From Rubrivivax sp. (lineage in GTDB: Bacteria > Pseudomonadota > Gammaproteobacteria > Burkholderiales > Burkholderiaceae_C), in contig JAURZK010000142.1 in NCBI GenBank assembly GCA_030653505.1, positions 1-32,505 on the forward strand: a stretch of 32,505 nt of DNA. Reading direction: 5' to 3'. Each line of letters begins with the position of its first letter. Within the stretch, counting starts at the first letter, position 1. This document shows positions 31,980-32,505 of the stretch, one piece after another. The notes beneath the pieces are model-generated. The model was not told the origin of the DNA. It worked only from the letters and a program-made list of their open reading frames with translations, and made no database searches. Made by a program: the position numbers and the translations under genes.

Positions 31980-32505
31980 ATGCTTACCCGACGCAAGATG
32001 CTCGGCGCTGGTGCGACGATGGGCGCCATCACCGCCGCCGCTGCCGCCGCCTCTGTCAGCAAGGTGGCGATGGCCGCGCTGCCCGAGCCCGTCATCCAGA
32101 CCAGGCCTGACACCATGCCGCCGCTGGTGCCGAACACCGGGCGCCCCTACAACCCCGTGGTCACGCTCAACGGCTGGACGTGCCCATGGCGCATGAACAA
32201 TGGCGTCAAGGAGTTCCACCTCGTCGCCGAGCCGGTGGTGCGTGAGATGAGCCCCGGCTTCAAGGCCCACCTGTGGGGCTACAACGGCCAGAGCCCGGGG
32301 CCGACGATCGAGGTGGTGGAAGGCGACCGTGTGCGCCTCTTCGTCACCAACAAGCTCGGCGAGCTCACCAGCATCCACTGGCACGGCCAGCGCCTGCCCA
32401 ACGGCATGGACGGCGTGACGGGGCTGAACCAGCCCGGCATTCCGCCCGGCAAGACCTACGTCTACGAGTTCGTGGCACGCCGCCCCGGCACCTTCATGTA
32501 CCACC
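31980..32505 (+). CDS. CopA-type multicopper oxidase (3' end outside window)
   Basis: Partial, 175 codons visible. N-terminal Tat-type signal MLTRRKMLGAGATMGAI. The first cupredoxin domain follows: FKAHLWGYNGQSPGPTIEVVEGDRVRLFVTNKL, then TSIHWHGQRLPNGMDGV with the His-x-His copper ligands, and the segment ends at RRPGTFMYH, where the next trinuclear-site His pair begins. Such enzymes oxidise Cu(I) in the periplasm. The ATG at 31980 is chosen because AAGGA lies seven bases upstream; an in-frame ATG at 31965 is the alternative. It follows the TolC-like gene by 17 bases. Confidence 0.92.
   Translation, partial: MLTRRKMLGAGATMGAITAAAAAASVSKVAMAALPEPVIQTRPDTMPPLVPNTGRPYNPVVTLNGWTCPWRMNNGVKEFHLVAEPVVREMSPGFKAHLWGYNGQSPGPTIEVVEGDRVRLFVTNKLGELTSIHWHGQRLPNGMDGVTGLNQPGIPPGKTYVYEFVARRPGTFMYH

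Noticed and set aside
1..32505. CRISPR array, tRNA or rRNA genes, insertion sequences or phage genes
   Set aside because: No spaced repeats, no cloverleaf or rRNA-like sequence, and no transposase or integrase motifs were recognised on either strand.

Overview
The window is GC-rich, densely coded DNA of a betaproteobacterial type. Short intergenic gaps, GTG and TTG starts, Tat substrates, DUF2917 and DUF3703 proteins and a NodT-type efflux gene fit Burkholderiales. No rRNA or tRNA gene is visible, so the genus cannot be named. It reads as a metal(loid) resistance and respiration island: arsenic on the left, copper/gold-type metals on the right.

Left (1-11959, all + strand): the 3' part of arsA (arsenite ATPase), then arsM (As(III) methyltransferase), a SigZ-like sigma factor, a TlpA-type redoxin and an ArsP-type permease. 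A variant metallo-beta-lactamase-fold protein, a small CANC thioredoxin, a rhodanese with a Cys tail, a membrane-anchored thioredoxin, a CcdA-like electron conduit, a DUF2798 protein and a CDF metal exporter follow, many with overlapping stops and starts. A second, larger permease and a second CANC thioredoxin repeat the permease/thioredoxin pairing, and a tandem UspA closes the run. I infer detoxification by methylation, thiol redox chemistry and export.

Middle (12034-18824): a thiolase, a remnant of a DUF2703 gene and a dihaem cytochrome c lie on +. On the - strand is a molybdoenzyme operon, catalytic subunit - FeS subunit - TorD chaperone, with the features of respiratory arsenate reductase ArrAB. 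A divergent mobB (molybdenum cofactor) shares its promoter region, which holds FNR-like and ModE-like candidate sites. The organism may therefore respire arsenate as well as detoxify arsenic.

Right (19069-32505): an AraC regulator; a DUF3703 / FixH-like lipoprotein / MauG-type dihaem peroxidase cassette; a CueR/GolS-type MerR regulator with a well-formed self promoter; a DUF2917 gene; and a complete tripartite RND pump. DUF2917 and the RND operon diverge from two inverted near-identical MerR-type operators. A copper cassette follows: a CopL-like protein, a His-tailed periplasmic protein, a TolC-like gene broken by one extra T, and the start of a CopA-type multicopper oxidase cut by the window end. 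No gene-free stretch exceeds 300 bases.
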